NCBI GenBank assembly: GCA_030323885.1 | Contig: CM059193.1 | Location: forward strand, 72,143,543-72,207,542 | Source of the DNA: Branchipolynoe longqiensis | Taxonomy: Eukaryota; Annelida; Polychaeta; Phyllodocida; Polynoidae | Length of the DNA stretch: 64,000 nt | Reading direction: 5' to 3' | Part shown: positions 1-8,929 of the stretch, one piece after another | How the letters are laid out: each line of letters opens with the position of its first letter | Position numbering within the stretch: the first letter of the stretch is position 1 | The notes under the pieces: generated by a model | What the model saw: only the letters and a program-made list of their open reading frames with translations | The model's database searches: none | What the model was told of the DNA's origin: nothing | Position numbers and translations under genes: made by a program

Positions 1-207
1 CACATACATTGCAAATTCATAATGCACCCCCGTTTTTGCCAAAGCCAAAATGTCCGGACACGTCTTCAAAATTCAGGTAAAAGTACAAAGACCAACCATG
101 ACTTCCTTGTAACAATAAACCAGGTCAAAGCTTGGTGAAACCAATGATCGGTTAATCCAAACAAATTTCTAGGGTCTCTTCAAGTTTGGTTTAATGGGGT
201 TATACTG
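1..207 (-). mobile_element. TTAAACC composite MITE, partial copy 1 (B part only)
   Basis: This is the end of a TIR element cut by the window edge. It finishes with the family's terminal sequence TTTGGTTTAATGGGGTTATACTG. It matches the B part of the complete copies at 18833-19347 and 25745-26259, including the stretch around 'TTCATAATGCACCC' and 'TTGCCAAAGCCAA'. About 75 extra bases (roughly 52-126) interrupt it, and the same segment recurs at 1407-1487. The element sits inside a GCATAGTC-family repeat whose internal sequence resumes directly after the terminus. No protein is encoded. Confidence 0.75.
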
Positions 208-356
208 TATCTAGATTTGATTCTACATATCCAAGACAGATACACACTCATCAAGTGTGTGCTGCTGTATAGACGGGAATACCGAGTCAATTTAATAGAA
301 CCTGTTACTGCTAAAGCCTAAGTTAGCCATTTATAATAAAAAATCACTTCAATCTA
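208..356. mobile_element. GCATAGTC-family MITE, internal fragment
   Basis: The sequence 'TCTAGATTTGATTCTACATA' followed by 'GAATACCGAGTCAATTTAAT' and 'CTGTTACTGCTAAAGC' aligns with the interior of the copies at 966-1330 and 27487-28154. Its left part is displaced by the TTAAACC element ending at 207. No open reading frame. Confidence 0.6.
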
Positions 357-359
357 ATG

Positions 360-886
360 TAATGGTGCTGTCACATTACGACGTTTCTTGCCAACGTGCG
401 TCGAAGTGGGTCACTTTTTAGCGAAACGTCAGGACACGTCTGGAAGCGTTACGCATGCGTTAGGCGCGTGTTGGTAATCATTGATGGACGGCAATGGTCG
501 GCAACACGCATCAGTTGGTCGGCGATGTTTTATGCTTGCACAAAGCTTTCAACGCACGCCAACGCTATGTTATGGTGACGTTAGGGGGTCGTCGAGATAC
601 GTTAGAAGCACGTTGGATGTACGAATACTTTTTTTTCCCTGATGCCGCGTGCATGTGAGGCTCATTCCCACACATTGCGCCAAACTGTTGCTTTTTGCTG
701 TTTTATATCTTAGCAACATCTAAGGTCATATCAGGATGGCGTTCCAAACTTTGACCACAACGTCAGCCGCACGCTACCACTACGTTGCGCTGACGCCGAA
801 AAGGTTGATGTTTCTCGACGATTAAAAGTGATTTTGCGCATTGGCGGCACGCCGGTGAGATACGTCGTAGTGTGACAGGGCTATTA
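360..886. mobile_element. GTCACAC-TIR non-autonomous element, CpG-rich
   Basis: The ends are inverted copies of each other: left TAATGGTGCTGTCACATTAC, right GTAGTGTGACAGGGCTATTA. The inner part is rich in ACG/CGT words and differs from the AT-rich surroundings. A SINE1 3-prime fragment (about 690-745) is embedded in it. The TGTCACA core of the TIR is shared with the elements at 30924-31166, 51550-52719 and 56322-56931. It encodes no transposase. The superfamily is uncertain: TIRs of this style occur in several cut-and-paste groups, including PIF/Harbinger. Confidence 0.6.
690..745 (-). mobile_element. SINE1 3-prime fragment inside the GTCACAC element
   Basis: The stretch 'GCAACATCTAAGGTCATATC' after a T-rich lead is the reverse complement of the SINE1 3-prime end. 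Only about 55 bp remain. It lies between the two halves of the GTCACAC-TIR element. Confidence 0.65.
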
Positions 887-1330
887 GATAAACTATAACA
901 ATGAACCTAATATATTTATCTAAAAACATAACAGAAACTCAAAACCATCGGACTATGCAAATTTGAAGCTGCATAGTCCGGTGATGGAACAAATTTTCAA
1001 AACTGAAACAATTATCAAGAATTGATTCTACATCTCGATCATCGATACAGACACACTCATTTAACATTTCTTGACGCATAAAAGGGAATTTACTGAGTGA
1101 ATACTGAGACAGTTTAATAGAAGCTGTTACTGCTGAAGCGTATGGTGTCAGAGGTTTGGCATACTTGTCCAAACTAATTTGATATTTTTCCACTTCAAAT
1201 AGCTCAAAACGTAGCCATCTAAAATGGAAGTTACTTCAAACTAAAGTAAGGTAGATTGTAACAATCAATTTAATGTATTTATCTCAGAAAAATTACAGAA
1301 ACTAAAAACCATCGGACTATGAAATTTTAA
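887..1330. mobile_element. GCATAGTC-family MITEs, one fragment plus one near-complete copy
   Basis: The first about 78 bp match one end of the family, finishing 'CCATCGGACTATGCAAATTT'. A near-complete copy follows from about 966 (AAGCTGCATAGTCCGGTG) to 1330 (ACCATCGGACTATGAAATTT), so the termini are imperfect inverted repeats of about 20 bp. The element is about 365 bp long and non-coding. Other copies lie at 15680-16050, 25068-25426 and 27487-28154. Confidence 0.65.
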
Positions 1331-1552
1331 TGGAAGTGATATTTCTGGCACTAAACAATTTTGCTTTAAAAAAGAAAAGATGTTAACATGTTCGTGTGAA
1401 ATGCTTCGAAAATGTCCAGACACGTCTTCAGAATTCAGGTAAAAGCACAAAGGTCAGCCATGACTTCCTTGTAACAATAAACCAGGTCAAATCTGAAAAT
1501 TAATATTTTAAAAAGAAGGAAATCACATTTAAACATTTTTTTATTTTTTTTA
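1331..1552. other. Unassigned sequence with a 75-80 bp segment shared with 52-135
   Basis: Positions 1407-1487 repeat the segment found inside the first TTAAACC element: ACACGTCTTCAGAATTCAGG, then CATGACTTCCTTGTAACAAT. The rest is AT-rich and shows no gene or known repeat. Confidence 0.5.
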
Positions 1553-1762
1553 TTGAGGCTGTATTTATACTGTCCATAGCATAAAAGCCTGGGTATTCAG
1601 GCTTGTTTTCAATGCTGGCCAGCTGTAGTGTTGGTGTTGTCTTATCACACAGTAGCTGCTGATAAGGTATTTGATTGCCTGTATTTCAGTAGCAGATAGA
1701 TAGTTGGTTGGTCTGGTTAGTAGTCTATGTTAATATTTTTGGATTTTCTTGGCATATATGTG
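1553..1762 (-). repeat. Left arm of a 210-bp inverted-repeat pair
   Basis: The arm is the reverse complement of 2762-2971 at roughly 93% identity by eye, and both arms have the same length. Shared landmarks are GCCTGGGTATTCAGGC, a short palindrome, and CAGCTACTGTGTGATAAGA when read on the minus strand. The 999 bp between the arms hold a SINE1 and a pogo-like MITE. Confidence 0.8.
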
Positions 1763-2065
1763 CATCAAAGTGGCCTTGCAGTTGTTATCCGCCCCACACA
1801 CACACCGCCCCCTTAAACCTTAAGAATTAGAGTTAATATGTATTTTTGTAAAGCCTGCATGCTGACATACCACCCTCTGGGACGTGCACGCATGCTCACA
1901 CGATGCCTGCTCACCTGAGATTGCCGTGCGCAGGCGTGCACCCTGCAACGCCACCTGTGGCCCTGTGGCGGAATGACTCACCTGCGTATTGTAATCCCAA
2001 TACTCCATAGCCCCCTACCCGGCCACCCTGCATTACCACCATCACACTGACAGGTTCCTCTATGG

Positions 2066-2320
2066 CTTGTTTGTTTGTTGTTGTTTTACGTCCTAGCAAC
2101 ATCTAAGGTCATATCAGGACAGGTACCGACTTGTGACAGTGCGCACTCATGGTGACTTTATAGTGCTGTCCCACTGGGAAACCAGGCCGTCGGCACCATG
2201 ACCTGGTATCCCACTCAGTCACATTATCCGGACACTGAGCCAACCAGTCCTTGCCCTCTCCTAATAATGGCGAGCGCCAGAGACGGACGCTCTAACTCAT
2301 TCCGCCATCCCGGCTGGTCC
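2066..2320 (-). mobile_element. SINE1 with internal deletion and readable TSD
   Basis: This is a tRNA-derived SINE on the minus strand. It starts on the plus strand with the GTT/GTTT tail, continues with 'GCAACATCTAAGGTCATATC', and ends with the tRNA-like head ACTCATTCCGCCATCCCGGC. About 70 bp between the body and the head, including the B-box, are missing compared with 5600-5930. An 11-bp duplication, TTCCTCTATGG, brackets it at 2055-2065 and 2321-2331, which is good evidence for target-primed insertion. Confidence 0.85.
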
Positions 2321-2331
2321 TTCCTCTATGG

Positions 2332-2379
<48 letters not shown>
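2332..2379. repeat. (AT)n / (TATG) microsatellite
   Basis: Simple TA repeat with TG interruptions between the SINE1 target-site duplication and the pogo-like MITE. Confidence 0.9.
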
Positions 2380-2557
2380 CAGTAAAACCTCTCTAAATCG
2401 ACCGTCCTTCAGACGGACTTTAAATGATCCATTTAGGGAGGTGATCGGTCTAGGGAGTTACAATGTGATTATAATGGTATTGCTTGGACCCAAATCAAGC
2501 GATCGATATAGGGGAGTGGTTGATCTGTGGAGGTGGTCGGTTAGGGAGGTTTTACTG
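2380..2557 (-). mobile_element. Pogo/Tigger-like MITE (CAGTAAAACCTC termini)
   Basis: It begins CAGTAAAACCTCTCTAAATC and ends with the reverse complement, GTTAGGGAGGTTTTACTG. TIRs of the form CAGTNNAACCTC are typical of pogo/Tigger-type Tc1-mariner elements. A second copy in opposite orientation lies at 29798-29989. It is 178 bp long with no coding capacity. Confidence 0.8.
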
Positions 2558-2680
2558 TGTGTGTATTTATATATATATATATATATATATATAATTATAT
2601 GTTTATATGTGTATATGATTGTGTATATGTGTATATGTGCATATGTGCATTTGTGTATATGTGTATATGATAGGCAGATA
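2558..2680. repeat. (TA)n and (TATGTG)n microsatellite
   Basis: Imperfect TA, TATATG and TGTATA repeats. The open frames seen here are low-complexity artefacts. Confidence 0.9.
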
Positions 2681-2761
2681 GCACACCACACAGCTACGTA
2701 CAAGCGTACAATATGTAAATAGGAGTAGGCTAGTCTGGTAGTAAGAGTAGAAAAAATAAAA

Positions 2762-2971
2762 CACATATATGCCAAGAAAATCCCAAAAAATTAACATAGA
2801 TTACTAACCAGACCAACCAACTATCTCTCTGCTGCTGAAATGCAGGCAATCAAATACCTTATCAGCAGCTACTGTATGATAAGATAACACGGCCACTACA
2901 GCTGGCCAGCATTGAAAACAAGCCTGAATACCCAGGCTTATATGCTATGGACAGTATAAATACAGCCTCAA
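2762..2971 (+). repeat. Right arm of a 210-bp inverted-repeat pair
   Basis: Reverse-complement partner of 1553-1762, of equal length. Its 3-prime part (CCTGAATACCCAGGCTTATA and ACAGTATAAATACAGCC) resembles the 3-prime end of SINE2 (24171-24470), so the pair may be two head-to-head copies of a retroposon rather than the ends of one element. Confidence 0.8.
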
Positions 2972-3066
2972 TTAAAAAAATATATATATATATATGTATT
3001 TGGGTATATGTGTATATGTATATTGTATATGTATATGTGTATATATCTATATCTCTATATATGCAT

Positions 3067-3309
3067 CTGAATAGTTCAGGCGGAAAACTTTGTAAACGCC
3101 GATCCAAGAATTTGGGATAAACATTGGAATCAAACCTACAAAGAATCAATTTCTTTACATTGCTACTTTTCTGGTTATTGCTCCATAATCATGCCATGAC
3201 AACAAAGGTGGAATTAGTCAGAATTAACATTATTTTTAGGTCAAATTCTGTTATTTTAATTGCATTTTTGGATTGGCGTTTACAGTGTTTGTGCCTGAAC
3301 TCTGCATAT
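3067..3309. mobile_element. GAACTC-TIR MITE, copy 1
   Basis: The left end contains AGTTCAGGCGGAAAACTTTG then GTAAACGCCGATCC. The right end is its inverse, GGATTGGCGTTTACAG then TGTGCCTGAACTCTGC. The TIR is therefore about 35 bp and the element about 240 bp. Further copies are at 14010-14253 and 60700-60937, with a right-end fragment at 55745-55808. Non-coding. Confidence 0.75.
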
Positions 3310-3473
3310 GCACATATGTGATGTGGGTATAAAGGCACGGATGGGAATGATATGTAATTATGTATTTTATTATTATGTACTGTGCCTCCTCGACTGCACC
3401 CATGTGGCCGGTGGCGCCACCACCGAGTTTCTTCGTCACTAATGGTCGCGCCACACTGTCAGTAGCACCGGGG

Positions 3474-3478
<5 letters not shown>
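3310..3478 (+). repeat. Dispersed repeat 6 (GTATAAAGGCACGG, GGTGGCGCCACC)
   Basis: It starts with a GTGATG..GGGTATAAAGGCACGGATGG signature and contains the palindrome GGTGGCGCCACCACC, ending in a long TA tract. The same order is seen at 55508-55690 and, reversed, at 61310-61500. Transposition class unknown; copies adjoin (TA)n tracts. Confidence 0.5.
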
Positions 3479-3513
<35 letters not shown>

Positions 3514-3538
3514 TATATATATATGCATATATGTATGC

Positions 3539-3573
<35 letters not shown>

Positions 3574-3605
3574 TATATATCTTTACATATATTTATATTA
3601 TATAT
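3479..3605. repeat. (AT)n microsatellite
   Basis: About 125 bp of TA repeat with GCATAT interruptions. Confidence 0.95.
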
Positions 3606-3674
3606 AGAGAAAAATGTTGGCTTTGAAAATGGTAACAAAATAAATTATTCTCTAAGCCACTTTAATTGTTTCTC

Positions 3675-4530
3675 TCACCACCACCAGCACCATTATCATC
3701 ACCCACCACTACTCTAGCTACCACTACAATCAACACCACCACTACAATCAACACCACCACTACAATCATCACCACCACTACAATAAACACCAACACTACA
3801 ATCAACATCACCACTATTGTTACCACCACCACTACTATCACCACCACGACCACTACTATCACCGCCATCAGTAATATCACCACCACCACTACTATCATCG
3901 CCATCAGTAATATCACCACCACCACTACTATCACCACCATTAGTAATATCACCACCATCACTAATATCACCACCACCACTACTATCACCACCATCAGTAA
4001 TATCACCACCACCACTACTATCACCGCCATCAGTAATATCACTACCACCACTACTATCACCGCCATCAGTAATATCACCACCATCACAAATATCACCACC
4101 ACCACTACTATCACCGCCATCAGTAATATCACCACCACCACTACTATCACCGCCATCGGTAATATCACCACCATCACTAATATCACACCACCACTACTAT
4201 CACCGCCATCAGTAATATCACCACCACCACTACTATCACCGCCATCAGTAATATCACCACCACCACTACTATCACCGCCATCAGTAATATCACCACCATC
4301 ACTAATATCACCACCACCACTACTATCACCACCATCAGCAATATCACCACCATCACTAATATCACACCACCACTACTATCATTGCCATCAGTAATATCAC
4401 AACCACCACTACTATCACCGCCATCACTAATATCACCACCACCACTACTATCACCACCACCACCACCAATATCACCAACACCACCACTAATATCACCATC
4501 ACCACCACTAATATCACCACCACCACCATG
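3675..4530. repeat. CAC/ATC-rich minisatellite, unit about 36 bp
   Basis: A degenerate array. The commonest unit joins ATCACCACCACCACTACT and ATCACCGCCATCAGTAAT, with higher-order insertions of ACCATCACTAAT. All frames stay open on both strands because no stop codon occurs in the unit, so the long His/Thr- or Val-rich ORFs here are artefacts. Confidence 0.95.
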
Positions 4531-4544
4531 GTGGCACTACCACC

Positions 4545-4680
4545 TAATTGGAATACACACGCTACATATTTCAGAACATCGGAAGTATGTCAGCGGGATT
4601 CGAACCCACAATGTCTGCCATTTACGAGGCGAGCGTCCTAAGCAATAGTATATCATCCACGATCCCTGATGAACCAACCT
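4545..4680 (-). mobile_element. tRNA-like SINE head (separate family)
   Basis: Read on the minus strand it has an A-box-like GGACGCTCGCCTCG and a strong B-box, GGGTTCGAATCCC (about 4592-4604 on the plus strand, inverted). The spacing suits a tRNA-derived SINE. No matched acceptor stem was recognised, so it is not called a tRNA gene. Confidence 0.5.
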
Positions 4681-5028
4681 ACCTACTCCCAAGAATGTCT
4701 GTTTCATTTTGTCTGAATAGATTTGTGTCAACTGACTACACAAAGTAGCATCTTGAATCATTTTTATTTGCATAGTAAAGTTGTTTTCCTGTCCATTGTA
4801 ACGACTGACACAAAACAGCACAGCAACGGTTACACTGAAAACACAAGGACATCTGCTTCAAATCAATATGTATTCTATTGGGATTATGAAACACTGTGTA
4901 AAAAACAAATCAATTTATCCTCAGCAAATGCATAAGCAGATAGTATGTTGATCATTACAATGGACAAAGCTTTGGCCCATATTGCTTAGCACCTTTTGAG
5001 ACAGTTTCATTATATATATATATGGAAA

Positions 5029-5219
5029 CAGTGAAACCTCATTACAACACGCCCCGGTTTAACGCGAATTCAAATATAACACGATAAGTCTTTGACCCAA
5101 GAATTCTTTAATTCAAAGCCAATTCAGTAAACTGAACCCCGATTTCACACGATCCTGTTTTTCCCCCAGTGGTGTATTTTAATGGACCCCAATGATCGCG
5201 CTATAATGAGGGTTCACTG
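5029..5219. mobile_element. Pogo/Tigger-like MITE (CAGTGAAACCTCATTA termini)
   Basis: The left end CAGTGAAACCTCATTACAAC and the right end CGCTATAATGAGGGTTCACTG are inverted repeats of about 20 bp with four or five mismatches. It is about 190 bp and non-coding. Only this copy was recognised in the window. Confidence 0.7.
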
Positions 5220-5354
5220 TATTAATCATCTGTTTATTTTGTCACATCCATTGAATCAGCCGTTAAAAATACATTCACGAACAACTGGTCTTCTTCATTC
5301 CATTGCTCCTTGCTTTCTCATAATAACCGCCGAGCTACAGATAAACAAACACAA

Positions 5355-5455
5355 ACTTCAAAGTCATGTATTTGACCTGATCAGAGTTCGAATCCCATGA
5401 CCTGCTTGGCATGAAGCGGGCGCGCAACCCATCCGGCCATCCAGTCTAGTATTAG
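5355..5455 (-). mobile_element. SINE1 head fragment
   Basis: The tRNA-related 5-prime head lies in minus orientation: B-box AGTTCGAATCCC near 5389 and an A-box region CCATCCGGCCATCC near 5431. The body and tail are missing. Confidence 0.55.
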
Positions 5456-5543
5456 CAGCTAAGGTCCTTTTAAATTTCGTTCTAGTTTTGTATGTGTATG
5501 AGTGTGGATTTCCCTTTAGTTATTTCTGACGGTGATGGTTTAG

Positions 5544-6236
5544 TTTGTTTGTTTGTTGTTTTATTCCCTAGCAATATCTAAGGTCCTATCAGGACTGGTG
5601 GATGGCCGAATGAGTTATAGCGTCCGTCTCTCGTGTTGGTATATCGTGGGGTCGTGGGTTCGAACCCTGGTCGAGTCAAACCAATGACTTAAAAATTGCT
5701 ACTTGTTGCTTCCTAGCCTGGTGCTCGGCATTATTAGGATAGGGGAAGGACTGGTTGGCTCAGTGTCAGGATAATGTGACTGAGTGGGATATCTGGTCAT
5801 GGTGCTGATGGCTTGATCTTCCAGTGAGGCAGCACTATAAAGTCACCATGAGTGCGCACTGTCACAAGTCGGTACCCGTCCTGATATGACCTTAGATGTT
5901 GATAGAACATAAAACAACAACAACAACATGAGGACTGGTACCGACATGTGACAGTGCACACTCATGGGGATTTTATAGTGCTGCCCCACTGGGAGACCAG
6001 GCCACCAGCACCATGACCTGACATCCCACCCAGTCATATTATCCTGACACTGAGCCAACCAGTCCTTGCCCTATCCTATTAATGCAGAGCACCTGGCTAG
6101 GAAGCGACAAGTATCAATTTCTAAGTCATTGCTTTCACTCGACCAGGGTTGAAACCTACAAACCCATGGGTTCGGATCCCCCGATCTCCCAAAACAGGAG
6201 ACGGACGCTCAACTCATTCAGCCATCCCGTCTGGTC
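5544..6236 (-). mobile_element. SINE1, outer copy split by a second SINE1
   Basis: A minus-strand SINE1 whose two halves are 5544-5599 (tail and 3-prime end) and 5940-6236 (body and head). An imperfect 11-bp TSD flanks it: TGATGGTTTAG at 5533-5543 and TGATGGCTTAG at 6237-6247. The interruption is the plus-strand SINE1 at 5600-5930. The same upstream flank also precedes the SINE1 at 6544. Confidence 0.85.
5600..5930 (+). mobile_element. SINE1, best full-length copy (331 bp)
   Basis: A full-length tRNA-derived SINE. The A-box-like GATGGCCGAATGAGTT lies at about 5601-5616 and the B-box GGTTCGAACCC at 5657-5667. A conserved non-tRNA body follows (GATAATGTGACTGAGTGGGA; GCAGCACTATAAAGTCACC; TGACCTTAGATGTTG), then a short AAC-repeat tail. 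It is flanked by a perfect 9-bp duplication, AGGACTGGT, at 5591-5599 and 5931-5939. RNA polymerase III transcription is inferred from the two boxes. It inserted into an older SINE1 of opposite orientation and now forms a snap-back palindrome with it. Confidence 0.9.
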
Positions 6237-6404
6237 TGATGGCTTAGTACACCGGACCCTGCGCCTCCGGTGGGTACCAGCTCGCCTCCTCACCTGAGCT
6301 GCTCCTCCCAAGCATACATCGCATGAGCTGCTCACATTATCTCCCATGACCTATTACTGGAGGAGGCCATTGTGTTTTCACAGTATGCCTTTGCTTTTGT
6401 TCTT

Positions 6405-6462
6405 GCTGGTTGTTGGAGTTTTACGTCCTGGCAACATCTAAGGTCATATCAGGCTGTGTACC
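6405..6462 (-). mobile_element. SINE1 3-prime fragment
   Basis: The minus-strand tail and 3-prime end (GTTTTACGTCCTGGCAACATC, then AAGGTCATATCAGG) break off at GTACC, where a copy of the 5482-5543 flank begins. Confidence 0.7.
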
Positions 6463-6543
6463 GTTCTAGTTTTGTAAGTGTATATATGTGGATTTCATTT
6501 GGTTATTTCTGACGGTGATGGTTTAGTTTGTTTGTTTGTTTTT
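6463..6543 (+). repeat. Duplicated flank of the SINE1 at 5544
   Basis: GTTCTAGTTTTGTAAGTGTA through TATTTCTGACGGTGATGGTT closely matches about 5480-5543. It marks a local duplication that carried the outer SINE1. Confidence 0.75.
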
Positions 6544-6870
6544 TATGCCCTAGCAACATCTAAGGTCATATCAGAACGGGTACCGACATGTGACTGTGCA
6601 CTCTCATGGTGACTTTATAGTGCTATCCAACTGGAATACCAGGCCACCAGCACCATGACCTGGAATCCCACTCAGTCACATTATCCTGACACTGAGCCGA
6701 CCAGTCCTTGCCCTATCCTATTAATGCCGAGCTAAGAAGCGACAAGTATACATGTTTAGGTCATTGGTTTGACTCAACCAGGGTACGCTATCCGGTGTTG
6801 TAATGCTGAGCAACAAGTGTGAATTTTGTAAGTCATTGGTTTGATCCATCCGATATTCGAACCCCCTTTG
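6544..6870 (-). mobile_element. SINE1, paralogue of the outer copy with an empty inner site
   Basis: A minus-strand SINE1 that follows the same flank as the copy at 5544. It shares private variants with it, such as CCGACATGTGAC and GGCCACCAGCACC. It lacks the inner SINE1, so it preserves the pre-insertion state. The head region (6770-6870) is rearranged. Confidence 0.75.
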
Positions 6871-6871
6871 A

Positions 6872-7425
6872 TGTCCAATAGTTTCTGCAAAAAGGGTGGT
6901 TGATGTATGGAACTTCCAACATCTCCCAACCAGCCACTGCAGGGACAAATAGTTTTGCACCTGTCTTGACATGTTCTTGCTGGTGTGAAATCTCTATTTG
7001 CTCCCCGAGAGAGTGCCGCTGGTAACTTGCAAAAGTCAGCAGCACTTCAACACTTTTGCAGGCAGCTTTCATGAAATGTAGACAAATAAGGAAATACTTG
7101 AACGGACGGGGCTGTCCTCTATGGAAGATCTTTTGATCAAAAGGAATCTCCGGTGGACTGGACACCTCATGAGGATGTCAGCAGACAGGCTACCAAAGCA
7201 GATCCTCTATTCTCAACTGTCTTCTGGTTACAGAAAGAGAGGGCACCCTCGTCTCAGGTTCAAGGATACCATCAAACGAAACCTGAAGCTGAGAGACATT
7301 AATACCGACTCATGGACATCACTCTCACAGCAGAGAGCTAAATGGAGAGCGGCAGTCAAGTAATGAAAGCAGTCTTTGTCGCATCGCGACCGACAGCATG
7401 ATGATGATGATGATGATGATGAACC
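6872..7425 (+). mobile_element. Non-LTR retrotransposon 3-prime end with (GAT)n tail
   Basis: The 3-prime segment of a LINE contains the C-terminal coding remnant at 7121-7363. A short 3-prime UTR (GTCGCATCGCGACCGACAGC) and a GAT microsatellite tail at about 7397-7425 follow. A related, internally deleted copy lies in opposite orientation at 10671-10925. Confidence 0.8.
7121..7363 (+). pseudogene. LINE ORF2 C-terminal fragment
   Basis: The 80-codon frame carries the conserved LINE tail pattern: NLRWTGHLMRM, then LPKQILY, then a GHPRLRFKDTIKRNLK block and a W..L...R.KWR ending. In animal LINEs this pattern closes the reverse-transcriptase protein after the polymerase domain. No RT domain is present upstream, and the preceding sequence is interrupted by stops, so this is a 5-prime-truncated dead copy. 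The clade cannot be fixed from the tail alone. Confidence 0.8.
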
Positions 7426-7540
7426 GATCATCAAAGAGCAATATGTTCTAGAGGTGTTGTTAAATAAAACAAGCTTTTTCGAGCCGCCGACCGTCGGCAC
7501 GGATTCATTGATACTAAAAATTATATGGCATATATATATA

Positions 7541-8044
7541 CAGTATAACCCCGTTAAACCCAAATCGAAGGGACCCTAGAAATTTGTTTGGATTAACTGA
7601 TCATTGGCTTAACCAAGCTTTGGCTTCGACCTTGACTTGGCTTTGGAAAAAACATGGGTGCATTATGAATGCAATATACAATGTATGTGGACACTATGAT
7701 TACTGTTTTTTTATGTATATACAGTATAAGCCAGTTAAACCAAGCTCAGTTAAACCAAACGATCGGTTAATCCAAACTTTTTTCGGCGGGCCAGCAAAAT
7801 ACTACCATTTATCATATAAAAAAGTATCAGATGACCTTATAACCACATGAATGTTTGGTTTAACCATACCGGAAGTGCCCTTGGGCCCGACAATTTTGTT
7901 TGGATTACCGATAATTTCGATTAACCGACTTTGGTTTAATCAACTTTTTATATCATAAATGGTAGTATTTTGCCAAGCCTCCGAAAAAAGTTTGGATTAA
8001 CCGATTGTTTGGTTTAACCGAGTTTTGTTTACCGGGGTTGTCCT
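7541..8044 (-). mobile_element. TTAAACC composite MITE, copy 2 (B then A)
   Basis: It starts CAGTATAACCCCGTTAAACC and ends GTTTACCGGGGTTGTCCT, a decayed inverse of the start. A third terminus-like sequence (CAGTATAAGCCAGTTAAACC) lies inside at 7722, separating part B (7541-7721) from the palindromic part A (7722-8044). Part A's two arms are near reverse complements (CCGATCG.., TACCATTTATCATATAAAA and inverse). TA is present on the left flank. Termini beginning CAGTATAACCCCGTTAAACC with TA sites are typical of pogo/Tigger-like MITEs. Confidence 0.8.
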
Positions 8045-8160
8045 ATATATATATGTGTGTATATAAGTATATATATTATACATATATAAATGGATTAAGT
8101 GAGTGGGTGTTGCTATCATTACTTGGGGTATGGAGAACTGCAAGGAAGGCAGCACGACTC
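8045..8160. repeat. (TA)n tract and short unique sequence
   Basis: TA/TGTATA repeat to about 8090, then unassigned sequence. Confidence 0.7.
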
Positions 8161-8163
8161 CAG

Positions 8164-8224
8164 CCAATCACAACCGGCCTACCTCTCCTCTGATTGGCCA
8201 GCCTCTGACTCAACCAGCCAATCA
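8164..8224. promoter_or_regulatory. Three CCAAT boxes at 27-bp spacing
   Basis: CCAATCA at 8164-8170, its inverse TGATTGG at 8191-8197, and CCAATCA at 8218-8224 start exactly 27 bp apart. CCAAT boxes bind NF-Y in animal promoters. No gene or TATA element could be tied to them here, so a promoter role is only a possibility. Confidence 0.3.
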
Positions 8225-8547
8225 CAGCACACCTCTCCCTGCTACTACTCCTCGTAGACCCGTGCCTAACACACGGCCACTCTCCCACTGACCACCGTCA
8301 GACCAGGGCCTCTTCTCAACGCACCCACCCAAACCTCCCCTTGATTATGTCCAAAAAAACACCAATTAATAAAGAAAAACACTAACTTAGCAACAGGTCA
8401 TAACAAAACACTCTATTTTCTATATATCATATTATACTCAGTAAAATTGATAATTAAATTATCACATTGTTCTTTACCTTTTACATGAGATACATCCCAG
8501 TCTGTTCATAGCTCCATTTCTTGTCCAACTGTTGAAGATTGTTGCTA
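8225..8547. other. No feature recognised
   Basis: Unique AT-rich sequence without an ORF, tandem repeat or family member that I can name. Confidence 0.5.
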
Positions 8548-8745
8548 AATGGCCAAGTCGGTAAGAGCGTTAGTTGGCAGGCTTCACGTGCAGGAGGTCG
8601 TGGGTTCGAACCCCAACAAAGTCAAGTAAAGGTGACTGGGTGAGATATTAGGCTGTTAGCAGCACTATAAAGCTGCCATGGGTATGCTTTGTCACAAGTT
8701 GGTATGCATTTCGATATGACCTTACATGTTTCTAGGACTTAACCC
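8548..8745 (+). mobile_element. SINE1 with internal deletion
   Basis: The head has an A-box-like AATGGCCAAGTCGGTAAGAG and the B-box GGGTTCGAACCCC. About 130 bp of the body are missing, and the 3-prime end resumes at GCAGCACTATAAAGCTGCC and finishes near TTTCTAGGACTTAA. Confidence 0.75.
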
Positions 8746-8929
8746 GAACAATGGATCAACTTTTGAACTGTTATATACTACTAGATACTCTTGATATATA
8801 TTATGATATATAGCGCTGTATAGCATGGGGTAGGCCAGTATTATATAGGAATGCGGTATTTTATTCAATGGATGGCTTGGGCACATACTGCTCAGAGAAG
8901 GGCAGATAAAAAGGTACAAACGGAGAGTG

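Noticed and set aside
3662..4394. Val/Ile- and Thr/Ile-rich ORFs
   Set aside because: The 36-bp CAC/ATC unit has no stop codon in most frames.
5600..5670. tRNA gene call at the SINE1 head
   Set aside because: A- and B-boxes are present, but the sequence continues into a repeated SINE body with a TSD, and similar heads occur many times.
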